Below are positions 1 to 11,300 of a stretch of DNA of 64,000 bases, one piece after another. Source of the DNA: Acidimicrobiaceae bacterium RAAP-2 (GTDB lineage: Bacteria; Actinomycetota; Acidimicrobiia; Acidimicrobiales; RAAP-2). Within the stretch, counting starts at the first letter, position 1, and each line of letters opens with the position of its first letter. The position numbers and the translations under genes were made by a program. Below the pieces are notes generated by a model. It had not been told where the DNA came from. It searched no databases and was given only the letters and a program-made list of their open reading frames with translations. The stretch is from NCBI GenBank assembly GCA_001443545.1, contig LMAD01000006.1, positions 21,173-85,172 of the forward strand, in the 5' to 3' direction.

Positions 1-50
1 GCATCGAGTCCGTGCTCGAATCGACTGCGCAACGACGAGTCAGCACCCAC
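1..50 (-). CDS. mftC: MftC, mycofactocin radical SAM maturase (5' end only)
   Basis: Only the first 16 codons lie in the window. Reading the minus strand from the GTG at 50 gives an N-terminus ending RFEHGLD, which matches the stretch just before the radical SAM core in MftC proteins as I remember them. MftC decarboxylates and crosslinks the C-terminal Val-Tyr of MftA. The start overlaps the end of mftB by 11 bases, the tight packing expected of an mftABC operon. The CxxxCxxC cluster motif lies beyond the window edge, so the call rests on this short segment plus position directly after mftB. Confidence 0.75.
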   Translation of the reverse strand, partial: MGADSSLRSRFEHGLD

Positions 51-318
51 GAAGGATCTCCGAATCGGCGAGCGCCGCGAGGGCCAGCGCGTAGCGCTCC
101 CGGTCGGCGGGCTGGACGAGCGCGCCCAGGGCGTCGTCGACGTTGTCGTAGTCGCCGAGGCGACGCACCACGTCGACCAGCAGCGGCGACTTCACGAAGA
201 CGAGGCGACGGGTGCCGTGGTGGTACGCGAGGGCGCCGAAGGACTCATCACGCATCGACACCTCGTCGCTGAGTGCCCAGTGCTCGGTGCGCGCGAACGG
301 CCGAGGGTCGTCGGCCAC
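40..318 (-). CDS. mftB: MftB, mycofactocin precursor-binding chaperone
   Basis: A 92-residue protein from a GTG start, lying three bases after mftA and overlapping mftC. MftB is a small PqqD-like RiPP recognition element that binds the MftA leader and presents it to MftC. The length and the arrangement (W14 region, then GxLAYHHGTRRLVFVKSP, then a helical C-terminus) fit that family. Position between a recognisable mftA and mftC makes the assignment firm. It acts in the cytoplasm during mycofactocin synthesis. Confidence 0.9.
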   Translation of the reverse strand: MADDPRPFARTEHWALSDEVSMRDESFGALAYHHGTRRLVFVKSPLLVDVVRRLGDYDNVDDALGALVQPADRERYALALAALADSEILRGC

Positions 319-321
319 GGA

Positions 322-426
322 TTAGTAGACGCCGCAGAGACCGTCGATGGAAACCTCTTCGACGAGTAACTCGTCGAACTCCTCACTGGTCGCCTCATCG
401 CTTTCAATCACGGTCTCGGTCGGCAC
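322..426 (-). CDS. mftA: MftA, mycofactocin precursor peptide
   Basis: A 34-residue peptide starting at GTG 426, preceded by a strong GAGGAGG ribosome site about five bases upstream. It has an acidic leader and ends in VSIDGLCGVY. The family signature is IDGMCGVY, in which the terminal Val-Tyr becomes the redox cofactor after MftC and MftE processing. Here the usual Met is Leu; the CGVY end is intact. The gene is short enough to be missed by automatic gene calling. It is the first gene of mftABC and diverges from mftF across about 70 bases that should hold both promoters. Confidence 0.92.
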   Translation of the reverse strand: MPTETVIESDEATSEEFDELLVEEVSIDGLCGVY

Positions 427-498
427 GGTTCCTCCTCGAACTTCCCTATTCTGTCGTCTCCGAGCGCGTCTCGCTAGTGGCTCTGTCAGACTCACGGA

Positions 499-1920
499 GT
501 GCCCGAGCCACCACCGGCCCCACCACCGCGTCACGAGCCCGTACCCGCGGGCACGGTGCTCGAGGTGCGAGACGCCACCATGCTCTCGGACTCCCTCGTC
601 GCCGGTGGATCGCCCTGGCGACTCCTGCACCTGGGGGCGGGCGCCGTATCGTCGCTGACGAGCTGGCGCGCCGGTACGCCGCTCGAGGCTCGCAACGGCC
701 ACCTCGCCCGGGACCTCGTCGACCGGGGACTGGTGCACCCCCGATGGCGCCCCGACTGGAATCGCGACGTGATCGACGTGATCGTCCCGGTGCGCGAGAG
801 CGCTGAGGCGCTCGGACGCCTGCTCGCGCGGCTCGTCGACTACTCGGTGACGGTGGTCGATGACGGATCCCTCGACGAAGCGGGGGTCTCACGCTGCGCG
901 CAACGCTACGGCGCGCGGCTCGTGCGCCTCGACCAGAACCGGGGGCCCGGCGGGGCCCGCAACGCTGGCGCGGCGCTCACGACGCGGCCGTGGCTCTGGT
1001 TCATCGACGTCGACGTCGTGCTCGACGACGCCGCCGCGCTCGGAGCGAGACTGCTCAGCTCGGGCGCCGATCCTCGGGTCGGCGCGGTCGCGCCGCGCGT
1101 GCGAGGAGCCGGGGGTCCGCGGGGTCGTGATCGATTCGAGCGCAACCACGGGCCGCTCGACCTCGGGGAGGCCGGCGGGCTCGTCGTCGCCCAGACGGCG
1201 CGCGGCTACCTGCCCAGTGCCTGTCTGCTCGTGCGGCGCGACGCCTTCGGCGACGGCTTCGACGAGGCGTTGCGCGTCGGTGAAGACGTTGACCTCGTCT
1301 GGCGGCTGAGCGACGCCGGTTGGCTCGTGCGCTACGACGCCGACCTGGTGGTCGGCCACGACGCCCGCACGACGTGGTCCTCGTGGTGGCGACAGCGATG
1401 CGGCTACGGCTCTTCCGCGGCGGTGCTCGCCACCCGCCACGGCTCGCGACTCGCCCCGATCGTGGTGGACGAGCCATCGGCGTGGGTGCTCGGCGGCGCG
1501 CTCGCGGGCCAGCCCCTGCTCGTCGCCGCGGGTGTGCTCACCCTCGTGCACCAGATTCGTGAACGACTCCCCGACGACGTTGAGCGGACCCGCGGCCTCG
1601 TGGGGTCCCTGCTCAGCCGAGCGACGATCGGCGCCGGAGGCCCGATCGCGCGCGGACTCGTGCGCACCTACGGTCCCCTCGTACTCACCGCGGCGCTCGT
1701 CGTGCGAGCGCGGCGCCGGGCGCTCCTGCTGTTCGCGCTCGGCACCCTGTGGCGATGGCGCGACCGTGGGTCGATTGACGTGCGCGACGTGCCCCTGGCC
1801 CTCGCCGACGACCTCGCCTACGCGTTGGGCGTCTGGCGAGGTGCCTGGCGAGCCCGCGACGCGACGGCGGTGACCCCGGTGATCAGAGCGAGGTCGGACC
1901 CTCGCAACGGGCGACGCTAG
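499..1920 (+). CDS. mftF: MftF, mycofactocin glycosyltransferase
   Basis: A 473-residue family 2 glycosyltransferase. After an N-terminal region of about 90 residues it shows a nucleotide-binding strand, VVDDGS at 119-124, the NRGPGGARN motif at 147-155, the DVD metal-binding motif at 170-172 and GEDVDLVWRL at 261-270. The C-terminus has hydrophobic, probably membrane-associated helices. MftF adds oligoglucosyl chains to the mycofactocin redox core. It is transcribed divergently from mftA instead of lying downstream of mftE as is common. The GTG at 499 is the likely start; its ribosome site (CACGGA) is weak. The stop codon shares bases with the stop of the convergent dehydrogenase gene. Confidence 0.9.
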   Translation: MPEPPPAPPPRHEPVPAGTVLEVRDATMLSDSLVAGGSPWRLLHLGAGAVSSLTSWRAGTPLEARNGHLARDLVDRGLVHPRWRPDWNRDVIDVIVPVRESAEALGRLLARLVDYSVTVVDDGSLDEAGVSRCAQRYGARLVRLDQNRGPGGARNAGAALTTRPWLWFIDVDVVLDDAAALGARLLSSGADPRVGAVAPRVRGAGGPRGRDRFERNHGPLDLGEAGGLVVAQTARGYLPSACLLVRRDAFGDGFDEALRVGEDVDLVWRLSDAGWLVRYDADLVVGHDARTTWSSWWRQRCGYGSSAAVLATRHGSRLAPIVVDEPSAWVLGGALAGQPLLVAAGVLTLVHQIRERLPDDVERTRGLVGSLLSRATIGAGGPIARGLVRTYGPLVLTAALVVRARRRALLLFALGTLWRWRDRGSIDVRDVPLALADDLAYALGVWRGAWRARDATAVTPVIRARSDPRNGRR

Positions 1921-3068
1921 AAGCGCACGACGCCGCGGACGTTGCGTCCCGCCGCGAGGTCGTCGTAGCCGAGTTGGACCTCGTCGAGGCTGTACTCGCG
2001 GGTGATGAGTTCGTCGATCTTCAACTGGCCGTCGTGGTGGAGCCGGAGCAGTCGGGGGATCTGGTAGCGCGGGTTGACCGACCCGAACACGGTCCCGCGC
2101 AACTCCTGGTTGTACATGGAGAACATGAAGAGGTTGAGGTCGATCGACTGTTGGTTATATGGCGCGATCGAGGTGGCCACGACGATGCCGCCCTTGGCGG
2201 TGATCGAGCGAGCCTGCTCGACGAGCTCACCGGTCAAGACGCCCGTCGTGATGATCACGCTGTCGCAGTTGCGGCCCATCGTGAGGTCGGGCAGGATCGT
2301 GAAAGCGGCGTCGAGGGTCGTCGCGCACCCGTGGGTCGCCCCGAGCGCCAGCGCGCGCTCGACCTTGCTCGGGTCGATGTCGATCGCCACCACGGCGCGC
2401 GCGCCAGCGTGCAGCGCCCCCTGGATCGCCCCCGATCCGACGCCGCCGCAGCCGATCACCGCGACCACGTCACCGGGCTTGACCTCGGCCCGGTTGGCCG
2501 CCGAGCCGAACCCCGTCGAGATCCCACACGAGATCAGGGCGGCGGCGCGCAGGTCGTACCACGGTTCGATCTTGACCAGCGACGCCTCGTGCGCGACGAC
2601 GTACTCGCTGAACGAACCCAACTGGGTCATGCGGTTCAGGTCCACGTCGCCGAGGTGGTGGCGCCAGGTGCCGTCACTGATCATCGGACCGGCGAGGGTC
2701 GTGGCGCCGAGGTCGCAGAGGTACTGACGGCCCGACGCGCAGGCCTCGCAGGTGCCACAGGACGGGACGAAGGAGACGGCCACGTGGTCGCCGGGCTGCA
2801 GGGCGGTGACCCCCTCGCCCACCGACTCCACGACGCCCGATCCCTCGTGGCCACCGATGATCGGGAACATCGAGGGGCGCCCCGATATCAACTCGAGGAT
2901 CGACGGGTCCTGGGCGATGTCGCCGGTGCGCAAGTGCTCGTCGGAGTGGCACATCCCGGCGAAGGCCATCTTGACTTTCACCTCGTGGGCGTGGGGCTCG
3001 TCGATGGTGATCGTCTCGGTGCGCCACGGCCCATTGAGTTCGCTGACGACGGCGGCCCTGACCTGCAT
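1917..3068 (-). CDS. NDMA-dependent, mycofactocin-associated alcohol dehydrogenase
   Basis: A 383-residue zinc-dependent medium-chain dehydrogenase. Catalytic zinc ligands are C40 and H74/E75 in GGHEGSG; the structural zinc site is C104, C107, C110 and C118. A Rossmann motif GCGGVGSG lies mid-protein. The sequence resembles the actinobacterial NDMA-dependent alcohol dehydrogenase family, whose tightly bound NADH is reoxidised by mycofactocin rather than free NAD. Location beside the mft genes supports that. The ATG at 3068 is preferred, though a GTG at 3080 with a good G-rich ribosome site could add four residues. The gene is convergent with mftF, with overlapping stop codons. Confidence 0.88.
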   Translation of the reverse strand: MQVRAAVVSELNGPWRTETITIDEPHAHEVKVKMAFAGMCHSDEHLRTGDIAQDPSILELISGRPSMFPIIGGHEGSGVVESVGEGVTALQPGDHVAVSFVPSCGTCEACASGRQYLCDLGATTLAGPMISDGTWRHHLGDVDLNRMTQLGSFSEYVVAHEASLVKIEPWYDLRAAALISCGISTGFGSAANRAEVKPGDVVAVIGCGGVGSGAIQGALHAGARAVVAIDIDPSKVERALALGATHGCATTLDAAFTILPDLTMGRNCDSVIITTGVLTGELVEQARSITAKGGIVVATSIAPYNQQSIDLNLFMFSMYNQELRGTVFGSVNPRYQIPRLLRLHHDGQLKIDELITREYSLDEVQLGYDDLAAGRNVRGVVRF

Positions 3069-3122
3069 GATGTCCCCCACTCCGGCGCCCCCCTGGCGCC
3101 TGGGGTCATGCTAGCGAGCGCG

Positions 3123-4838
3123 CTACATCCGTTCGGGTGCGGCGATGCCGAGCGCGCCGAGCCCGAGGGCCAGGGTGCGCGCCGCGAGGTCGCACAGCGC
3201 CAGGCGCTCGAGCCGCACCGCACCTTCGGCGCTCAGCACCGGACAGGCCTCGTAGAAGGCGGTGAGCCGTTGGGCCAGGTCGAAGAGATACGTGCAGAGC
3301 CGATGCGGCGCGGCGCCCTCGAGCATCGACGCGACCGCGTCGGGCCACCCCAGCAGTCCGAGCGCTAGGTCCCGCGCCGTCGGGTCGACCAAGGCGAAGT
3401 CCACCCCGGCGAGGTCGAGCTCGCCGGCGCGACGCAGGATCGAGCGCAGGCGTGCGTGGGCGTACTGCAGGTACGGACCCGTATCCCCCTCGAAGGCCAA
3501 CATCCGGTCCAGGTCGAAGACGTAGTCCCGTTGCCGCTCGGTCGACAGGTCGGCGTACTTGACCGCGGCCTGGGCGATCTGGGTGGCGAGCTCTCGGCGA
3601 GCATCGGGCTCGAGGTCGGTGCCGCGCGCGACGAGTGCGTCGTCGGCCCGGTCGATCGCCTCGTCGATCAACTCGACGAGTTTCACCGTCTCGCCACTGC
3701 GGGTCTTGTACATCTTGCGATCGGGGCTGAGCACGCTGCCGAAGGCGACGTGCTCGCAACGCACGGTGTCGGGCAGCCACCCGGCTTGGCGCGCCACCGC
3801 GAAGACCATCGCCAGGTGCTGGACCTGGGGGGCGCCCACCACGTAGAGCAGCTCGTCCGCGTGCAGACGCGCGACGCGGTCACGCACCGCCGCCAGGTCG
3901 GTCGCGGCGTAGCCGAACCCCTCGTCGCGTTTCTGGACGATCAGCGGCAACGGCTCACCGTCGCGATTGGTGAAACCCGGGGGGAAGACGCAGCGTGCCC
4001 CACCACTCTCCTCGAGCAACCCGAGCCCCTCAAGGTCGGCAACGACCCCCTCGAGCGCGTCGTTGTAGAAGGACTCGCCCACCACGTCCTCGGGCGTGAG
4101 CGTGACGTCGAGTTTGGCGTAGACCTGGCTGAAGTAGGTGACCGACTGATCGACCAGGATGCGCCACAGTCGGCGGGTCTCGGGGTCGCCGCCCTGCAGC
4201 AGGACGACCCGGGCCCGACTCCGTCGCTGGAAGTCCTCGTCGGCGTCGAAGGCGCTCCGGGCTCCCTGGTAGAAGGTGTTGAGATCCCCGATCGACAGCT
4301 CGGCGACCGCCCGGTCCTCACCGAGGTCGAGCAGGTGCTCGATGAGCATCCCGAAGGGCGTGCCCCAGTCGCCGACGTGGTTGCGCGCGATGACCGTATT
4401 GCCGACGAGCCGCTCGGTTCGCGCCAACGCGTCGCCGATGACCGTGGAGCGCAGGTGCCCGACGTGCATCTCCTTGGCGACGTTGGGCGCCGAGTAGTCG
4501 ACGACCACGGTCTTGGCCGGTCTCACGAGCTCGAGCCCGAGCCGCTCGTCTCCGAGCAGCGTCCCCAGGCGCGACGCGAGAAAGGCCGGTTCGAGGGTGA
4601 TGTTCAAAAACCCGGGTCCCGCCACCTCGATCGTGGCCAACCCGTCGAGGTCCCCCGCGGCCGCGATCTCGCTCGCCACGTCTCGCGGCGCCCGTCCGAG
4701 GGTCTTGGCCATGGCCATCACGCCGTTGGCCTGGTAGTCGGCGTGGTCCGACGCACGCAGCGCCGGGTCGGCACCGGGCACCAGCCGGTCGAATGAGCGA
4801 GCGAGACGCTCGGCCAAGATCTCGTAGGTGGAGCCCAT
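3123..4838 (-). CDS. argS: Arginyl-tRNA synthetase
   Basis: A 571-residue class I aminoacyl-tRNA synthetase that charges tRNA-Arg. It has an N-terminal tRNA-recognition domain, then YSAPNVAKEM followed by the HIGH-type motif HVGH at 125-128. The C-terminal helical anticodon-binding domain ends in the typical LALGLGALGIAAPERM tail. Length is normal for the family. The ATG at 4838 is chosen because GGGAGA lies upstream and the protein begins as ArgS proteins do; an in-frame start 17 codons earlier would add an unconserved basic stretch. It is divergent from acnA. Confidence 0.96.
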   Translation of the reverse strand: MGSTYEILAERLARSFDRLVPGADPALRASDHADYQANGVMAMAKTLGRAPRDVASEIAAAGDLDGLATIEVAGPGFLNITLEPAFLASRLGTLLGDERLGLELVRPAKTVVVDYSAPNVAKEMHVGHLRSTVIGDALARTERLVGNTVIARNHVGDWGTPFGMLIEHLLDLGEDRAVAELSIGDLNTFYQGARSAFDADEDFQRRSRARVVLLQGGDPETRRLWRILVDQSVTYFSQVYAKLDVTLTPEDVVGESFYNDALEGVVADLEGLGLLEESGGARCVFPPGFTNRDGEPLPLIVQKRDEGFGYAATDLAAVRDRVARLHADELLYVVGAPQVQHLAMVFAVARQAGWLPDTVRCEHVAFGSVLSPDRKMYKTRSGETVKLVELIDEAIDRADDALVARGTDLEPDARRELATQIAQAAVKYADLSTERQRDYVFDLDRMLAFEGDTGPYLQYAHARLRSILRRAGELDLAGVDFALVDPTARDLALGLLGWPDAVASMLEGAAPHRLCTYLFDLAQRLTAFYEACPVLSAEGAVRLERLALCDLAARTLALGLGALGIAAPERM

Positions 4839-4907
4839 CGACGCAGTCTCCCACGCGCTCGCGCGCCGGCGCAGACGCGCCCTCGCCAAAGGGGGCAGAA
4901 TAGAGGG

Positions 4908-7586
<2,679 letters not shown>

Positions 7587-7639
7587 CGCTACACCGCCGT
7601 CGGCGTGACCAGCTCCGACGACGGTGTAGGGTCAACCCC

Positions 7640-7897
7640 ATGGGCGACCGGTCCGACGAGTACTTCGACGACGCGGCGGTCGAGGCGTTCGTCGCGCAGC
7701 CGGCGCGACCAGCCGACGAGGACGTCGAAATCGCTGAGCCCGCCAACTCGTCCGTCGAGCGCGGGTCGTGGCGGCGGCGGCTGAACCACTTCTTCTTCGA
7801 GAAGCAGCCGAGCCAGTACTCGTCGATCTCGCCACGCACGCCCGACGGACGTCGAACCAAACCCTTCTTCTTCAACGGCAACGGCCGTGGACGTTAG
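7640..7897 (+). CDS. Small hypothetical protein, acidic N-terminus and basic C-terminus
   Basis: An 85-residue protein I do not recognise. The first half is acidic, with clusters of Asp and Glu and conserved-looking Tyr/Phe; the second half is basic and carries two FFF runs (NHFFFEK and KPFFFNGNG). No membrane segment or known motif is visible. It starts at ATG 7640 after a weak TAGGGT and overlaps the next gene by 11 bases, which suggests co-expression. Codon use is GC-rich like the neighbours, supporting a real gene, but no function can be inferred. Confidence 0.5.
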   Translation: MGDRSDEYFDDAAVEAFVAQPARPADEDVEIAEPANSSVERGSWRRRLNHFFFEKQPSQYSSISPRTPDGRRTKPFFFNGNGRGR

Positions 7898-8177
7898 CTC
7901 ACCGAACGGGGTCGCGCGACACCGAATCGACGCTCGGTCCGCGGGACGCGTTCAACGGGCGAGGGCCCGATTACGCGATCGGGCGTGGAAGATCGCGGTC
8001 CTCGGCCTGCTCGTCGGTCCCTTCGCCGCCCTGACCCAGGCGGGGCCCGACGCCGCTGGCGTGACCGACCTGCACCGCACCGTCGCGTCGATGATCGCCG
8101 TCGTGTTGCTGGTGGCCGCGGGCGAAGGCTCGTCGCTCGCCTACTACGCCATCGACCGCCGCCAGATGCGGGCGTAA
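7887..8177 (+). CDS. Small hypothetical membrane protein
   Basis: A 96-residue protein with a basic N-terminal 35 residues and two hydrophobic segments, around 35-50 (WKIAVLGLLVGPFAALT) and 68-85 (VASMIAVVLLVAAGEGS). The likely topology is a two-helix hairpin. The GTG at 7887 lies inside the end of the preceding small gene, so the two may be translationally coupled. The family is not recognised. Confidence 0.5.
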   Translation: MDVSSPNGVARHRIDARSAGRVQRARARLRDRAWKIAVLGLLVGPFAALTQAGPDAAGVTDLHRTVASMIAVVLLVAAGEGSSLAYYAIDRRQMRA

Positions 8178-8342
8178 CCACCCTCATCAGCGGATTCGTC
8201 CTCGGCTTCGGATGGTGATCCCCCTCGGGGTCGACAACGGCCACCGTCACCGTCTGAAAATCATCTCAGGCCCCGGGGTCGTCACGTGTTGTCAACTGGT
8301 CGCTCCCCGACAAGAATCTCGTCAGTCAATAAGGGGGGCGCG

Positions 8343-11300
8343 ATGGGCATCGCGACGAGAACGGGTCTTCGTCGTGCGACCACCCTCGCCCTCGCGAGCG
8401 CGGTCGTGGCCACGGTATCCAGCGTCGGTGTCGTCATCGCGGCGCCCGCGATCGGGGCCGCTACCCGGGTCCAGATTGTTAGTCTGCGTGGCGCGCCGCT
8501 CGCTCGCGTCGAGTTGCACGCGAACGGCGTCGACGTGGTCCCCGTCGCCCTCGTCGCCCCGCGGGCCACGACGGGTGGGCCTACGAGTCTGCACCTGGCG
8601 GTGCCCCACGGCTTCGTGGTCGCGGCACTGAGTAGCGTCGACGCGACCAACGGGCGGCCCACCGGCGGTCACTGGTCGTGTTCGGCGCACGACGCGACGA
8701 CCTGGTGCTCGCTGCATCATCCCGGCGCCGCTGCGCCGTCGAGCGTGATCGCCTACGTCGAACTCGTTAACCACCTGCGCGCGGCCCCGACTTCACCCGA
8801 GCGCCTCTCGATCCGTGGCTCGCTCGACGGTGCCCCCGCGAACTCGCTCGCCGTTCCGGTATCGGTGGGCCCGACGAACCTCCCCACCCTCTCGCTCGAC
8901 CGATCGATGACGCCGGTCGTCGCCAGTGGCGCCACCGGCTCGGTCAGCTTCGTCGTCCACGACCACGCTGGTGCATCCGCCGACGCCGGCGCCATCACGG
9001 TCGAGGACGTCCTGCCGCCGTCGGTCACCTCGTGGCGGTCGAATTCGCCGAGCTGGCACTGTTCGGGCGCGCCGACCTCGAGCCCGTCGTGCACCTACCT
9101 CGACGCGGTTGACGTCGGCGGGTCCGCCGCGCCCCTCACGCTGACCTACCGCGTCAACGGACCCGCGCTGCTGCGAGGCCGCGCCCGCGTCGCCGACTCC
9201 TGGTCGAGCTCACTCGTGGTAACCGGCCCCTACGGTGTCAAGCTACGGCGCTCGGTGCCCGCTCAGGTAGCGGTGACGTCGTCGGCCGAGGGGTCGCTGC
9301 ACGTGCAGGTCACCACGGTCGGGACCCAGAGCGTGGCCCGCGGCGCGACGGTGAGCGTGGCCGTCACTCACCAGGCGAGTGACGGCGTGGCGAGCGGCCT
9401 CACTGACACGGTGATCGTCCCCACCGGTTTCACGATGCTCACCGAGCACATTGACGGGTGGAGCTGTCCCAGCGGCACCGGGACGCTCACCTGTCGTCAT
9501 CCGGCGCCGGTCCTCACGAACGCGCCATTCACGTTGCCGGTCGCGTTGCGCGCGAGCGCCACCGCGCCGCTCGGCATGGCCATCGTCGCCGTCGTCTCGA
9601 GCGCTCGCGACGGCAGTATGAAGAACGCGGGACTCGCCATCGTCAACGTAGTGGGTCACCCGTTGTCGGCGACATCCGGGGCGACGGTTGCGCCAACCAA
9701 ACCGGCGATCCCGGCCGCACCATCGACTCCAGCCGCGCCGAAGGTATCCGTCGCCCGGCGGGTCCTCGGCTCGATCGGTACCCTGGCCAACGCCACGACG
9801 TCGGCGGGTCCGAGACGCGCGCACGTCGAGGCGGTGACCTCGGCGCCGACGCCGAGTGGCGATATCGCAAGTCCCCACTCGATTACCTGTCCAAGTACGT
9901 CGCTCACACTCGACGGCTTCGCGCTTCCCTCGTCCACGTGGACCAACAACACGACGTCCTGTAGTACGACGGCCACGATCACCTTCGGCAGTGGACTGTC
10001 GCTGTTCTCTGGTAAGTCGATCAGCGTCAACGTCACCTATACCGACGCCGCGGACTGGACGATCACCATCGGCGCGGCCCAAGCAGGAATTACCTTCTTC
10101 GGAGCCACCCCGAATTTCTCCGGCACGGTCACCGACGCTAACGGATCCGTCTCGGGCAACTTGTCGCTCGACTTCTCGCCACTCTCCCCCGTCTCCCTCG
10201 GCGGCGGTGTCACTCTGACCGGCTCGGTCGCTTTGAGTACCGGTGGCGGCACCAGTCCTACGCTCAGCGCGAGCGCCAACCTGTCAATCGGACTCGTCAA
10301 CACCGACGTCGCAATCCCGATCTCGGTCTCCTATTCCGACTCGACCACCTGGAGCGTGACGGCCCAGAGCGGCACCATCTCCTTCGACCCCCCGGGCACG
10401 GCCTCAAACCCATCGCCAACGCCGGTCTCCATCGCGGTGAGTGGTGCCGTGACCGATACCAGCGGCACGCTCTCCAGCACGCTCACGGCTTCGACGAACG
10501 GGCCGGTCGCCATCGTGCCCGGCGTCACACTCGATGGTTCATTGAGCCTGTCATTGGCTTCGGGCACGACCAGCGCGGCCTTCACCGGTTCGGCGACCTT
10601 GACCGTGGGAACCCTGAATCTGCTGGTCTCCTTCACCTACTCCGGCACCCAGGACTGGTCGGCGAATCTGACGCTCGCGAACTCTTCGGGCTCGATCGCG
10701 CTCACGTCGAACTTCTCGATCCCGCTCTCGTCGCTCTCGGGCACCGTCACCTACGGATTCGCCAACGGCAGCGACTTCCCGAGCGTGCAGTGGGACGTCA
10801 CGGCTTCGTTCTCGCCGGTCACGTTGATCGCGGGCGTCGCCGAGCTGAACTCGATCACCCTCACCATCGCCAACACCTGTCCGACTGGCGGCGCACTGCC
10901 CTGTCCGGCGGCGAACAACGACACCTACATCGCCGTGAGCGGGAACCTCGCGCTGACCTTCAGCCCCCTGTCGACCCAGAACCTCACCTTCAGTGCGTTC
11001 TACGACCTCACCACCAAGGCCTTCGACCTGGCGGCCACGATGCCCGGACCGATTACCGTCGTGACGAACGTGCTCACCATCTCGAACCCGACCTTCGAGC
11101 TCTCCTACAACGATCCGACGTTCGCCACCCCGGGCAGCGCCGTCGGACTCAACGGGCTCGGCGCCACGTCGGGCTTCCAACTCCTGGTGAGCGGGACGGT
11201 GAGTCTCAGCTTCGCCGGCACCTCGCTCAACACCACCGTCAGCCTGGTCTACGACACCAACGGGCTAGCCGTGGTCGCCGACTTCACGCCGTCCTTCGAT

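Noticed and set aside
1974..3368. Long plus-strand open frame opposite the alcohol dehydrogenase
   Set aside because: Antisense shadow of a clear enzyme gene; its product is His/Asp/Arg-rich with no motif.
3456..4796. 446-codon plus-strand frame opposite argS
   Set aside because: High-GC antisense frame; argS is unmistakable on the other strand.
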